Assembly: GCA_016935665.1 (NCBI GenBank)
Contig: JAFGQN010000165.1
Location: forward strand, 38,743 to 102,742
Origin: Deltaproteobacteria bacterium
Lineage (GTDB): Bacteria; Myxococcota_A; Polyangia; JAAYKL01
Direction of reading: 5' to 3'
DNA: 64,000 nucleotides
Shown here: piece by piece, positions 18,644-28,652 of the stretch
Position numbering within the stretch: position 1 is the stretch's first letter
Layout: each line of letters begins with the position of its first letter
Notes under the pieces: generated by a model
Seen by the model: the letters and a program-made list of their open reading frames with translations, nothing else
Told to the model about the DNA's origin: nothing
Databases searched by the model: none
Position numbers and translations under genes: made by a program

Positions 18644-20359
18644 CTATTTCATTGCTTGCGCGTAGTCTGCCGAATCCTTGAACATAGCTGCCCCCACACG
18701 CCCCCTTATGTAACCAATATGGTATTGGGCGAACATGTCCTTCAGTCCCGACTTGGCCACTTCTTCATGAGCCTTCACTGCAGTGACAGACGGCTTCTTC
18801 TTACTTCCAGCTTCGTAACCGCTCTGCATCAATTTTGCACTGGATATACCTTTTTGGGCTGCGTCACTTGTCAGGGCATCCAGAGCTGTTTTTTTCAGCA
18901 CAGCGTCAAACCCTGCCCAGTAATCTTCGTACAGAGATTTCAGGTTTACATCTTCAGTCGGTGTGTCTGGCTTAATTAAAGTCTCCTTGGTCTTGCCATC
19001 GTCATACCCGCCTTTTTTGTGATATTCGATTTCCACAACCCATTCAGGCTTCACGTGATCCAGGTACAATTCTCTGTTTTTTCTTACACTCCCTCCATAT
19101 TTATAGGGGCGCTTTGTTTTCGGATTTGTGTCCGTTGTTACTTGCTTTATGCCGGCTTCGGCAAGCTTCTGATCGATAAGTCCCCCCTTTCCATAGTGGT
19201 TTAAAAGCAGGACATCCGAAGGAACTCTCGCCAAATCAATTTTTAGACGAAATCCGTCCTCTGTTCTGAAGTTTTCACCGCTGTTGCCAACGGTGCCTCC
19301 CACTTTCTCCGTTGAAGAAAGGCTCACACCACGCTGTTCCGGGCTGCTTCCCATTTCCTGGTGTGCGACGGCAATCTGTGTTGGAGTAAGCGTTTGGCCG
19401 AGGGTCACCGGCCCCTGTATGACTTTGTTTTTTACCCCTTCAGTCATTGTGTTTGCACCGTCACTGGCGCCTCCGGCTTTCATGTTCTGTTGGAATCTCC
19501 CCGTCATCTTCCCGGTTTTTAAAAAATCCATCATCTGATAATAATTTTTTTCAACGTACGCATACCGCCGCGTTTTCACGTGATTTGAATCCTCAATATA
19601 CTCCTTTGCATTACCACCATCTGTCTTGTCGCTTTCAAACCCGCGCTTATGGTAGACGTCCCGAACAGCAACCTTATCCGCAACAACAGATTTAATATAC
19701 GCATCGTTTCCAAGCCTGAGGGTTCCAATTTGCACTGACACATCTGATTCCTTCTCTTTGTAATGGTACGAGATTACTCCGTCCGACTCGCTGAGAGTCA
19801 GCCGCTTATTTTTAAATGCTTCTGTCTCCAGGAGCAGCTCCTTTTCCTCCTTCATACTGTCCAGCTCTTTCGCATAAACAATTGTCGCACTGCCTTTTCC
19901 CGAGAATTTGGCGCCCTTTATATTTTGCCCCATCCAATCATGCTTTGCTTTTTTGCGTCTGGCTTTTGCGTCATTCCAACTGCGTTGAAAAAGGTCGATT
20001 CCTTCTGTCAGCTTTGGGTTTGTTTTATCATTAGCAATTAGATCAATCCCCATTTTTTCTCCCCCGGACCCCTTCGTCTGTATGACCCTGTGATTGGTCA
20101 GCGTTACGCTTACCTTTTTAGCCGAATTTTGGTCAGTGATTGCAGCAGACTGGTTGTCAACAGGCCTATATCCTTGAATCTGTCGCTGTTGTTTCACAGC
20201 AGAATTATTAAGCCGCTCCTGCAGCTTTCTTTGGGCATCAGCATCAGGTCGATTATCTGAAAATTGTAATGCAGGCTCACAATCCATCCGCTTTTGCACC
20301 AAACTAACGGCAGCCGGTTGCCTTTTATTTGCCTGTGACTTCTCTTCGTGAGTATTCAT
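18644..20359 (-). CDS. eCIS-cargo-like protein, possible ADP-ribosyltransferase toxin
   Basis: A 571-residue soluble protein without signal peptide. Residues about 25-60 contain the segment FSDNRPDADAQRKLQ plus LNNS and a Gln-rich stretch, the N-terminal pattern shared by many proteins linked to extracellular contractile injection systems and DUF4157 proteins. The middle (60-320) is charged and unrecognised. In about 345-480, SLSST, then FRLKIDLARVP, and WVVEIEY resemble in order and spacing the S-T-S and E-x-E parts of an ADP-ribosyltransferase fold; this is inference and the first catalytic Arg is not assigned. No injection-system structural genes lie in the window. The frame is open 41 codons upstream, but the cargo motif and a GGGAAAG site favour 20359. 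Confidence 0.6.
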   Translation of the reverse strand: MNTHEEKSQANKRQPAAVSLVQKRMDCEPALQFSDNRPDADAQRKLQERLNNSAVKQQRQIQGYRPVDNQSAAITDQNSAKKVSVTLTNHRVIQTKGSGGEKMGIDLIANDKTNPKLTEGIDLFQRSWNDAKARRKKAKHDWMGQNIKGAKFSGKGSATIVYAKELDSMKEEKELLLETEAFKNKRLTLSESDGVISYHYKEKESDVSVQIGTLRLGNDAYIKSVVADKVAVRDVYHKRGFESDKTDGGNAKEYIEDSNHVKTRRYAYVEKNYYQMMDFLKTGKMTGRFQQNMKAGGASDGANTMTEGVKNKVIQGPVTLGQTLTPTQIAVAHQEMGSSPEQRGVSLSSTEKVGGTVGNSGENFRTEDGFRLKIDLARVPSDVLLLNHYGKGGLIDQKLAEAGIKQVTTDTNPKTKRPYKYGGSVRKNRELYLDHVKPEWVVEIEYHKKGGYDDGKTKETLIKPDTPTEDVNLKSLYEDYWAGFDAVLKKTALDALTSDAAQKGISSAKLMQSGYEAGSKKKPSVTAVKAHEEVAKSGLKDMFAQYHIGYIRGRVGAAMFKDSADYAQAMK

Positions 20360-20527
20360 ATTGGCTTTCCCATGTATTGTTTTCCTGTAAATATAGACCC
20401 CATGTTTGTGCCCGGTCACTATAATTGAGGGAAAAAGGGCGATTTTGTTCAAATTGACGGCAGAAGACACAGGTGGGTACAATGCGGATGCATTGCGTGG
20501 CGGTCAAGACTGTCGGCAGGGCTTCTG

Positions 20528-21079
20528 TTATCCGGGCGACACGGTTACCCCCGAATGTATTCGCATAGCATATGTACCAGCGGAAAGCGGACATCACGCC
20601 TCCCGCGTTTCCACTCCTTTAACGCCTGCCAATATCTTGAAACCAACGCTTTGTACCGTTTGATGACGTCGATACGCCGCCATTTATCCAGGGCGAAGAA
20701 TTTGGGATTCATGCTTCGCCTCTCTTCCTGTGATTGCGGTTTGTCTTTATGTGATTGCTTCAGCACGGCGTCCACTCTCTTGAAAGTCTGCCCATTTTTT
20801 CTCATTTCATCTGCGATTTCTTTTTCCTGCCTGGCTAAATCTTCATGAATCAGTTATTCAAAGGCGTCAGGCCGCATGTTTTCATGTGACACAGGCAGGT
20901 GGAGCTGAAGTTCGGCACAGTTTCGGGCGGCGTCCCCCGGTCTTTTGTGCTGCCATGGCGATACAATACAGAAAGATTTGTGTCGTTTGTTTGGTTGGCT
21001 TTAGCCAGAATTCCCTTTGTATGGTGCGTCTGGTGATGAAATAGGTCGTATTGGCGAAAAATTGTCCGGGCAATATCAT
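20528..21079 (-). pseudogene. Decayed RAYT-type (Y1/HUH family) transposase, central catalytic part deleted
   Basis: The 5' part (21079 to about 20930) encodes the usual start of these proteins (ILPGQFFANTTYFITRR, then QIFLYCIAMAAQKTG). The reading then jumps, in another frame, to a typical C-terminal part (LQLHLPVSHENM, LNP-like MNPKFFALDKWRRI, WKRGRRDVRFP, GTYAMRIHSGV). The H-x-H and catalytic Tyr region in between is missing. There is an in-frame TAA at 20854-20856 and a one-base deletion after RFP. The element is therefore dead as an enzyme. Family assignment rests on recalled patterns of REP-associated transposases. Confidence 0.65.
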
Positions 21080-21331
21080 GGTCCCCAATCGGTCGTTTTC
21101 GAGATTTGCAAAAAAAGTGAAGAAAAAAAGTAACCGGACGGGATCATTGGGGTCACCTGAAAGGACTGGGCAACAGCCCCTCAACATATGACCGCTCAAT
21201 TGGTTCAGCTCGATTTGACTTGCCAGCGAACGGGTGTAGATTTTTAAAGAATTACCAAAACGCGCAATTACTGGAACGCATCAGCTAGAAGGAGCGTAAG
21301 GGATTGGTTTTCCCTGAACGATCTATTGACA

Positions 21332-23440
21332 ATGACAGCAATTGACGATGAAATATTTCTGTTTTCGCCAGTGGGTATTGTAGTCAACAGCCTGGAAGGC
21401 AATTTCTGTAAGGCAAATTATGCATATCTCGAAATGATGGGGTACAGCACTGACCGGTTAGCAGGAAAAAACTTTAAGGATTTTACTCACCCGGAAGTTG
21501 ATAAAAAGGCTGACGAACTATTTGAACAATTTATATCCAGGACGAAGACAAATGGAAAAATATCAATTCGAACAAAAACGGCGACAGATCAATGGATATG
21601 GATAAGCGTCAATGCGCGAATCATTCGAAATGAAAATGGTGCGCCGGCATTTTTCATCGCTTTTGTGGAAGACATCTCTCAGCAAAAATACGAAGAGGAA
21701 AAGCAGGCGCGTTTACTCGAAGAAATCAACGCACTTTTAGAAGCCACGCGAATTGCACTACAAGCCGATGACTTTATCGATGCAGCGCATTCACTTTTCG
21801 AACATTGTCGAATTTTGGTCGGCGCAGGCAGCGGATACGTAGCGTTGTTATCAAAGGACAAAAATCAAGACGAAATACTATTTAGTGAAGACGGTGGTCT
21901 GGAATGCAGCATTCCAATGAATGCTCATATGTCAGTGGGGGGATTTGTTGCTGATGCCTACAAAACAGGAAGGCCTGTATACCAAAATGAATTCAACCTC
22001 AGCGAGCACGCCTCTATGCTGCCGGAAGGACACATTTCACTGCAAAATATTCTGTTTGCGCCCCTGATGGAAAAAGGGGAGAGTTTAGGTATGATGGGCT
22101 TCGCACAGAAACGGAAGGGTTTTAGCGTTAGGGATGCCCAAATTGCGGGCGCATTTGCAGATCTGGTGGCAATCGTAGTGAAAAGAAGTCAATTGCAATG
22201 CGAACACCAAAAGATGCAAATTGCAATTATTCAGTCGGACAGACTCTCATCGATGGGCCGGTTGGCCGCCGGAATATGTCACGAGCTAAACAATCCGCTT
22301 TCCTATGTGGGCTACAGCATTGAATCTCTGAAAGACGACTTTGCAGAAATGACTAAAGCCGCAATCGATCTGGAGAAAGCAGAAAATCAAAATACAGGGA
22401 CTGGTTGGCAAGCAGTAAACAGAATTAAGGAAATGCTTATTGACGATGACATTCAGAAGCGGTTGAGTTTAGCAACAGAGGGTTTATGTCGTATCAGAGA
22501 AATTGCGTCGGCGTTAGGCGCATTTTCACTCAGCGAAAAAGAAGCGAAACGGTCTGTTTCGATTGATTCAGTTATTGAGGCTGCAATCAACATGGCCATG
22601 TATGAGATTAAGTACAGGGCAAAGCTGACGAGGGAATTTACCGCGGTATCTCCAGTAATGGCATCCCCAGGACGACTCGCCCAGGGGTTCTTAAATCTTT
22701 TGATGAACGCAGTGGAATCAATCGAGCCTGGAAAAGTAATGGATAGTGAAATCAAACTGAAAACCTGGCAGCAAAACGGTCACGTTTTTTTTGAAATCAG
22801 CGATACCGGGCGCGGTATTTCTAAAGACAGAATTGATAACGCATTTGAACCTTTTTACACGTCTAAGGGGAATACTGCAACGGGGCTTGGCTTACCTATC
22901 TGTAAGCAGATTGTCAGTGAACTAAATGGAGAAATCAGACTTGAAAGCATTGAAGGCAGAGGCACAACGGTGACCATGCAAATCCCTATTCATGAAAAAT
23001 CAATAACAGATTATGTAAAATCACAATTGGACACTTGCATATCAAACAGATTTGTGCAGGGCAGAATACTGCTGGTGGATGATGAAGATGGCATCAGACT
23101 TGCATTACATCGAATTTTACGCAAACATAAAACAGAAGACGCAGCAAGCGGTAAGGATGCGATAGAGCTGCTTCAAAAAGACCATAATTTTGATATGATA
23201 CTATGCGATTTAGTGATGCCCCAAACAACTGGAATCGATGTTCACAAGTGGATTTTGGCCAATGTACCAGAATTAGCTGATGACATGGTTTTTATGACCG
23301 GTGGTGTATTCACGGATGATGCGAAACAGTACCTTGCCACCTATGATCCGCCGGTTATCAGCAAGCCATTTGACCATCGTACTCTGGCCCAATTTGTAAA
23401 TGATCGTGTTGCCGAACGACATCTCACAAAAACAAACTGA
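21332..23440 (+). CDS. Hybrid sensor kinase: PAS-GAF-HisKA-HATPase-REC, cytosolic
   Basis: A 702-residue protein without membrane segments. Residues about 5-125 are a PAS domain (SPVGIVVNSLEG, AFVEDISQQ), 140-290 a GAF-like domain, 300-330 a DHp helix with the His in GICHELNNPLSY, 440-560 the ATPase domain (NLLMNAVE, SDTGRGIS, TGLGLPICKQI) and 575-700 a receiver (ILLVDDEDG, ILCDLVMP, ISKP). PAS and GAF usually read small molecules, redox state or light; the ligand is unknown. The next kinase gene starts six bases downstream, so the two form an operon. The ATG at 21332 is preferred to the TTG two codons earlier; neither has a strong ribosome site. Confidence 0.92.
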   Translation: MTAIDDEIFLFSPVGIVVNSLEGNFCKANYAYLEMMGYSTDRLAGKNFKDFTHPEVDKKADELFEQFISRTKTNGKISIRTKTATDQWIWISVNARIIRNENGAPAFFIAFVEDISQQKYEEEKQARLLEEINALLEATRIALQADDFIDAAHSLFEHCRILVGAGSGYVALLSKDKNQDEILFSEDGGLECSIPMNAHMSVGGFVADAYKTGRPVYQNEFNLSEHASMLPEGHISLQNILFAPLMEKGESLGMMGFAQKRKGFSVRDAQIAGAFADLVAIVVKRSQLQCEHQKMQIAIIQSDRLSSMGRLAAGICHELNNPLSYVGYSIESLKDDFAEMTKAAIDLEKAENQNTGTGWQAVNRIKEMLIDDDIQKRLSLATEGLCRIREIASALGAFSLSEKEAKRSVSIDSVIEAAINMAMYEIKYRAKLTREFTAVSPVMASPGRLAQGFLNLLMNAVESIEPGKVMDSEIKLKTWQQNGHVFFEISDTGRGISKDRIDNAFEPFYTSKGNTATGLGLPICKQIVSELNGEIRLESIEGRGTTVTMQIPIHEKSITDYVKSQLDTCISNRFVQGRILLVDDEDGIRLALHRILRKHKTEDAASGKDAIELLQKDHNFDMILCDLVMPQTTGIDVHKWILANVPELADDMVFMTGGVFTDDAKQYLATYDPPVISKPFDHRTLAQFVNDRVAERHLTKTN

Positions 23441-23446
23441 TAAAAA

Positions 23447-25399
23447 ATGGATGCAGCAATCAAAATACTGCTTGTTGAAGACAATCCGGGCGATGCAAAA
23501 CTGCTTCAAATACTGTTACAACAATGTCATATGGAACTCTCGGTTGACCACGTCACCACAATGGGAGAAGCCATTGCACATGCTGCATCACACCCCTGTC
23601 ATATTGCTTTGCTCGACCTTGGGCTACCTGACAGCTCAGGACTTGACACGGTAAAGACATTGCGGTCTTTCTTTCCTCAAATACCCGTTATTGTACTTAC
23701 AGGATTTGATGACGAAGACTTTGCAGTTGAAACCCTGCAAAATGGCGCGCAGGACTATCTGATCAAAGGAAAAATTGACGTTGAAGTTGTTTGCCGTTCA
23801 CTGCGCTATTCACTTGGACGACACGAAACAGAGCGAAAGCTCGCTGACAGCATCCGTCTTCTGAATTTCGCCATAGATCAAATGCCCGTACCAGTGGTGC
23901 TCGTGTCAGCAAAAGATGAAAAGCTGTTCCGAATTAATACTCCGGCTAAACACTTAATGTCGACATGTCCACCTGCGCAACAAACAGAAATCAATGGATT
24001 GGATGTGCTTAAATACTGGTCTGTTTACCACCCTGATGGAAAGCCATATTCACTCGAAGAATCGCCTCTCACTAAAGCGATTAGAGAAGGCGTGCATACA
24101 AGAAACACTGAGCTCGTTTTACAGAATCCTGAGGGTTCCAGCTGGGTATCCGCAAGCGCGTCGCCATTACTGGATGAAAATAACAATGTAATTGCAGGCA
24201 TTCTGGTTTTTCCTGACATAACCGATCTTAAGAATGCGCAACTTGCACTGATGGAAAGTGAAAAAAAAGTGCATCAGTACGACAGACTGGAGGCAGTGGG
24301 ACGCCTCGCAGGGGGCATCGCGCATGATTTCAACAACCTGCTCACTGTCATTGCCAGTTTTGCTGAATTTGGCATAGAGGATTTACGGGATGAAGACCCG
24401 ATTAAAAGCGATTTGAAGCAGATTTTGGACGCGGCCAATCGAGGCAGCAGTTTATCAAGACAGTTACTCGCGTTCAGTAAAAAACAGATGATGGAACCCG
24501 AATTTATCGATGTCAATGTGCTGATAAAGGAACTTGAAAAGCTGCTTCAGCGACTGATTGGAGATAGTATAGAATTACAAATTTTATATGATGACCACTT
24601 GACCACCATACACGCTGACCCATCCCAGATAGACCAGGTCATTATGAATCTTGCAGTCAATGCGCGAGACGCTATGCCCATGGGAGGCATTTTGAAAATG
24701 TCCACGTCCAACCATGTGCTGGATGCCGATTTTATGAAAGCACATCCATGTTCAAAAGAAGGCAACTACATCCGCATCAGGGTGGCAGACACGGGAACAG
24801 GCATGGACGCAGATGTTCAAAAAAGAATATTTGAGCCATTTTTTACAACCAAACCCAAAGACAAAGGAACCGGATTGGGACTGTCGACTGTATATGGCAT
24901 AATTGAACAAAGCAACGGTTTCATAAACATGAAAAGCACTCTCGGCCAGGGGACCACATTCGACATTTTTCTTCCGGCTATCGAAGGCACCAGTCGTTCC
25001 AGTGAAAGTCGTCCCCCACAGCGCAAGCCCAACCAGAATTTGACAATCCTTGTTGTTGAGGATGATCCATCTGTTCGCATGATAGCCCAGCGAATTCTCA
25101 ATAACGCAGGACACAATGTACTTGTTGCTTCCAATGGCGGTGAAGCCATACTTGAATGCGAGCGGAACGCTGACTGTATCGATTTGATTCTCACAGATTT
25201 GATAATGCCCAAAATGACTGGAATCGAATTAATCGAGCGATTAAAAAAACTCTGCCCTTCTGCAAAAGCGGTGTTTATGTCCGGATATGCCAACGAGGAA
25301 CTGGCCTCAAGGGGATACGAATTCTCCGGTTCCAATTTGCTGCCTAAGCCGTTCAGAGCCAAAGACCTGCTCGTCAAAATTCAAAAAGCCTTTTCCTGA
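23447..25399 (+). CDS. Hybrid kinase: REC-PAS-HisKA-HATPase-REC, cytosolic
   Basis: A 650-residue protein. Residues 5-122 are a receiver (LLVEDNPGDAK, acceptor D57 in LLDLGLPD), 140-260 a PAS domain (IDQMPVPVVLVS, FPDITDLK), then DHp with the His in GGIAHDFNNLL, HATPase (NLAVNARDAM, DTGTGM, GTGLGLSTVYGI) and a C-terminal receiver (LVVEDDPSV, LTDLIMPK, PKPF). The GGIAHDFNN type of DHp is common in kinases with a C-terminal receiver. It sits six bases after the previous kinase gene. The N-terminal receiver could take phosphate from that partner (inference). No membrane segment. Confidence 0.92.
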   Translation: MDAAIKILLVEDNPGDAKLLQILLQQCHMELSVDHVTTMGEAIAHAASHPCHIALLDLGLPDSSGLDTVKTLRSFFPQIPVIVLTGFDDEDFAVETLQNGAQDYLIKGKIDVEVVCRSLRYSLGRHETERKLADSIRLLNFAIDQMPVPVVLVSAKDEKLFRINTPAKHLMSTCPPAQQTEINGLDVLKYWSVYHPDGKPYSLEESPLTKAIREGVHTRNTELVLQNPEGSSWVSASASPLLDENNNVIAGILVFPDITDLKNAQLALMESEKKVHQYDRLEAVGRLAGGIAHDFNNLLTVIASFAEFGIEDLRDEDPIKSDLKQILDAANRGSSLSRQLLAFSKKQMMEPEFIDVNVLIKELEKLLQRLIGDSIELQILYDDHLTTIHADPSQIDQVIMNLAVNARDAMPMGGILKMSTSNHVLDADFMKAHPCSKEGNYIRIRVADTGTGMDADVQKRIFEPFFTTKPKDKGTGLGLSTVYGIIEQSNGFINMKSTLGQGTTFDIFLPAIEGTSRSSESRPPQRKPNQNLTILVVEDDPSVRMIAQRILNNAGHNVLVASNGGEAILECERNADCIDLILTDLIMPKMTGIELIERLKKLCPSAKAVFMSGYANEELASRGYEFSGSNLLPKPFRAKDLLVKIQKAFS

Positions 25400-25427
25400 A
25401 ATAATTATAATTAAATACTCAATTCGA

Positions 25428-25880
25428 TTAACAAAGTTCCGGCTTGGGCAGTTTTACGATAGTGAGCCAAAAATCCTCTATTGACCTGACAACTGCAACA
25501 AACTGTTCAAGGTCAATTGGCTTTGTTATGTAGCAATTGGCGTGCAGGTTGTATGATTTAATAATGTCGTCACCGTCAGATGAGGTGGTCAAAATGACAA
25601 CAGGTATGGTTTTTAAATCAGCATCTTCTTTTATTTCCGCCAGAACCTCACGCCCATCCTTTTTAGGCAGGTTCAAATCAAGCAATATCAAATCCGGTCG
25701 CCTCATATTGGAATACTGCCCCTCACGACGAAGATATTTCATCGCTTCTTCACCGTCCTCAACATGCGACAGAGAGTTGCGCATCTTGCTATCTTTTAAT
25801 GCTTCTTTGGCCAAACGCGCGTCGCCGGGATTGTCCTCAATCAGTAAGATGTCGATAATATTCACTGTGATGGTATTCAT
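25428..25880 (-). CDS. Single-domain response regulator (Rcp1-like)
   Basis: A 150-residue stand-alone receiver with no output domain: [12 protein letters not shown], acceptor D68 in [15 protein letters not shown] and ITKP. The insert of about eight residues before the acceptor strand and the DNPGDARL motif are typical of receivers paired with phytochrome-type kinases (Rcp family). Its start overlaps the stop of the upstream kinase gene by four bases (ATGA), so translation is probably coupled and the two are a cognate pair. It converges with the kinase operon on the other strand, 28 bases away. Confidence 0.92.
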   Translation of the reverse strand: MNTITVNIIDILLIEDNPGDARLAKEALKDSKMRNSLSHVEDGEEAMKYLRREGQYSNMRRPDLILLDLNLPKKDGREVLAEIKEDADLKTIPVVILTTSSDGDDIIKSYNLHANCYITKPIDLEQFVAVVRSIEDFWLTIVKLPKPELC

Positions 25881-27544
25881 GCGTCATTTTCTCCTTTCAA
25901 AGTAAAATAAAAAGAGCTCCCATTTCCTGGTGAGGATTCTACCCAGATTCGCCCCCCATGCCGCTCAATAATGCGCTTACTGATGGCGAGCCCGATTCCA
26001 GTCCCTTCATAATGACTGCTTGAGTTGAGATGTTGAAATATTTCAAATATTTTATCGAAATATTTTTTATCAATTCCAATACCGTTATCCGTAACACAAA
26101 ACTGCCAATCACATTTATTGCGTTGTGCCGAAACGGTGACATTGGGCTTACTCTCGCCACTGAATTTAATCGCGTTGCAAATCAGATTCTGAAATACCCG
26201 AACAAGCTGCCCTTTATCGGCCATAACCACTGGTAATTGTGCTGCGGAAATGATCGCTTTTTTATCGGATATCATCATTTCAAGATTGCCGATTGCTTCT
26301 GCCAGCGCAGAATGGGTGTCAACAGGCTCAAGCGACTTTCCTTTCGTTGTAACTCTTGAGAATTGCAATAAATCCTTTATTAGCTGTTGCATGCGATTCG
26401 CGCCATTGACGGCATAGTGGATAAATTCATCTGCGTCCTCGTCCAGTTTTCCAACATATCGTTTAGCCAGAAGCTGAGTATAGCTTGATACCATCCGAAG
26501 TGGTTCCTGCAAATCGTGTGATGCCATATACGCAAATTGTTCCAAATCCCGGTTAGACCTTTCCAGCTGCGCCATCGCATCTTTTAAAGGAGTGATATTA
26601 TTGATGCTGGTAACAAAATATACTGGTTTATTCTCAGCATTTCTCAGCAAACGCGTGCTGACAGACGTCCATACTATCGATCCGTTTTTGTGAATGTAGC
26701 GTTTTTCAATTTCCCTTGTTTCAGCTATTCCATCCAGCAGGTCTTTGATAAGCTTTTGGGACTCCGCAATATCTTCAGGGTGAGTGATATTGGCAAAATT
26801 GATTTTTAGCATTTCGGAAACCGTGTAGCCAAGCATGTTTGCGAAGGCCTCATTTATTTCCAGCAGTGTTCCATCCGCACCAGTCAGACTTTTGCCGACA
26901 GTGGACGAATGAAAAACAGTACTGAATTTAGCTTCAAGGTCTGCGCGTTCCATTTCCGCCTGGCGCTGAGGGGTTCGATCATGGAAGGTCGCCAGAATTT
27001 CAGTTCCGAAAGTGACGCCGGAGATTTCAACCAGTTTGTCAGTACCGTCCTTGCACGTCACCCGGTATTCCGACGAACGTATGTCACTGCCTGTCTTTTC
27101 TGCATCATTTACAAAAGCATCCCATGTTTCCACCACCCAGCGACGATAATCACTATTGGGGTATGCCTTTTGAAACCAGACATCCAACGTGGGGATATCC
27201 GCGATAGTATACCCAAACATTTGCTCAAATCTGATATTGACGAAGATAATGTTCCCATTGCCGTCCACATGACAAAATGGCGTTGGCGCCAGGCGCATCA
27301 AACGATAGAAGCGCGACTCACTTTCTGATTGACACTGGCATTCATCTAACTCTTTGATTTTTTGTCTGGCCATTTTCAATTCCTCTATCAACTTTGTCTT
27401 GCTTTGATGTTCATGATACACGAAACACCATTTCTTTACCGCACTCGAAAAATGCAAAGAGCGCAATGCTTGAGATTTGTAAACAGCATTCCTGAGTACT
27501 TTACCAAAATCCGATGCTTCTGACCTGCAACACATTTTTTTCAT
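25877..27544 (-). CDS. Histidine kinase: PAS-PAS-HisKA-HATPase, cytosolic
   Basis: A kinase of up to 555 residues. A PAS domain lies at about 80-195 ([19 protein letters not shown]), a second PAS at about 210-320 ([23 protein letters not shown]), then a DHp helix of the phytochrome-kinase type ([15 protein letters not shown]) and HATPase ([29 protein letters not shown]). The C-terminus overlaps the cognate receiver gene by four bases. The start is uncertain: the ATG at 27544 leaves an unusual 45-residue N-terminus, and a GTG further in (before YHEHQSK) would give a more usual one; an earlier ATG at 27652 is also in frame. Confidence 0.88.
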   Translation of the reverse strand: MKKMCCRSEASDFGKVLRNAVYKSQALRSLHFSSAVKKWCFVYHEHQSKTKLIEELKMARQKIKELDECQCQSESESRFYRLMRLAPTPFCHVDGNGNIIFVNIRFEQMFGYTIADIPTLDVWFQKAYPNSDYRRWVVETWDAFVNDAEKTGSDIRSSEYRVTCKDGTDKLVEISGVTFGTEILATFHDRTPQRQAEMERADLEAKFSTVFHSSTVGKSLTGADGTLLEINEAFANMLGYTVSEMLKINFANITHPEDIAESQKLIKDLLDGIAETREIEKRYIHKNGSIVWTSVSTRLLRNAENKPVYFVTSINNITPLKDAMAQLERSNRDLEQFAYMASHDLQEPLRMVSSYTQLLAKRYVGKLDEDADEFIHYAVNGANRMQQLIKDLLQFSRVTTKGKSLEPVDTHSALAEAIGNLEMMISDKKAIISAAQLPVVMADKGQLVRVFQNLICNAIKFSGESKPNVTVSAQRNKCDWQFCVTDNGIGIDKKYFDKIFEIFQHLNSSSHYEGTGIGLAISKRIIERHGGRIWVESSPGNGSSFYFTLKGENDA

Positions 27545-27873
27545 TACCTTAAAATATACCTGTGTAAGGCGCGCATGCAATCCAATATCAAAACTATCTC
27601 CGAGACTTACGGGGACAAGACTTGCGGGGACGGCAAAATGAAGAAGCGGCATCCTGATCTGGTAAGATGATTTGGACGAAAAACCTTAACCAGGAAGAGC
27701 CTCTTCATGAAAATGAAATTCCATATAAGCCTTCATGGACACAGCTTTTTTTGCAAAAGCCCTCGCAAAAAAAATACAAATCCGCAATCTGAATAACTTT
27801 GGTTTCTACCGCGTTTAATCAGCACACATTCACTCAGGAAAACATACAAACTCTATTTAATCAGGAGGAGACG
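27545..27873. other. Intergenic region between divergent genes
   Basis: Holds the upstream regions of the kinase (minus) and of the gene pair at 27.9 kb (plus). TTTTTTTGC at 27746-27754 and GCAAAAAAA at 27765-27773 form an AT-rich inverted repeat around a 10-base loop; it could act as a weak terminator in either direction. GGAGGAG at 27864-27870 is a strong ribosome site for the ATG at 27874. Confidence 0.4.
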
Positions 27874-28434
27874 ATGTAATTTATTAAATTTTCAGCGGCA
27901 ACAATGGTAGCCATTACCGATCCGATGGTTGACGAAAACAAAGACAGAAATTTGCTTGAAGGGTATGTGCCCACAGCAGGAATTGTGCCCTATGTGATAC
28001 GGGCGCATAACACTTTACTGCAGGTGCAGGAAACCCCCACGGATGCGGCGCAGAATATGCGAGTGTACATGGAGAAAGCGGCGGCGCTGGATGAGCGGCA
28101 TGATGAGTGCTACAGGCTTTTTCATGCGACAATCACGGGGCTTTCTGTGGTGGAGGATGAAGCTGAGGCGAAGCTGCTGATACCAATTTGCGATACGCTG
28201 TTGCCCGATGGCTTGTTGGGGCCTCAAAATGCGTATCTGGCCAAAGCGGGACGTGTGGAACTGGCCACATCGCGCATGACGCCGGAAATGGAAGTCATCC
28301 TTAAAGAATCGGTTGTACGCGACAAAACGCTGTATCAACTGTTTACCGATTGGGCAGATGCGGGACGCGCACTGGCCGAACTGGAGCGGGAACGCGTTCG
28401 GTTTAATGAAAAAAAGAGAACGCTGGAGCCATGA
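27874..28434 (+). pseudogene. Unknown gene with a stop as its second codon (ATG-TAA), otherwise open
   Basis: GGAGGAG is placed ideally in front of the ATG at 27874, but the next codon is TAA. The frame is then open through ATG at 27904 to the TGA at 28434, giving 176 residues if translation starts at 27904, where no ribosome site exists. The product is soluble, alpha-helical and acidic (VPTAGIVPYVIRAHN, DERHDECYRLFHA, ELERERVRFNEKKRTLEP). I do not recognise the family. The downstream gene overlaps by four bases and also has an in-frame stop. Either the pair is freshly inactivated, or translation starts downstream or by re-initiation. Confidence 0.5.
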
Positions 28435-28652
28435 CTGCCGCTGACGTGCGGGACGCGCGCTTTGGCTGGATTCGCGTCATGAACACCCTTTAGGGAATAC
28501 TGGAGCTGGACGATAACCTGCCCGAAGAACTGGATAGCCGCATTTTACAACCCCTGCGCTCTGCCGAAGCCAAACACGCCCGCAAAAAGGCCCATGTCGC
28601 CAGGGACGAAAACATCGATATTTCGGATGAAGCCACCGCCGCGAACGCGTAA
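28431..28652 (+). pseudogene. Small unknown gene interrupted by an in-frame TAG
   Basis: The ATG overlaps the TGA of the upstream gene (ATGA). The frame encodes 20 residues (MTAADVRDARFGWIRVMNTL), then TAG at 28491-28493, then 52 further residues with normal coding character (EELDSRILQPLRSAEAKHA, DISDEATAANA) and a TAA at 28652. The part after the stop continues the same amphipathic helical style, so this looks like one 73-residue protein with a nonsense codon. TAG is used as a genuine stop elsewhere in the window, so code reassignment is unlikely. Confidence 0.45.

Noticed and set aside
27874..28652. Stop codon reassignment (TAG or TAA as sense)
   Set aside because: Many intact genes here end in TAA or TAG at sensible places, for example the S1 gene and the lysyl-endopeptidase-like gene with TAG, so the standard code holds.
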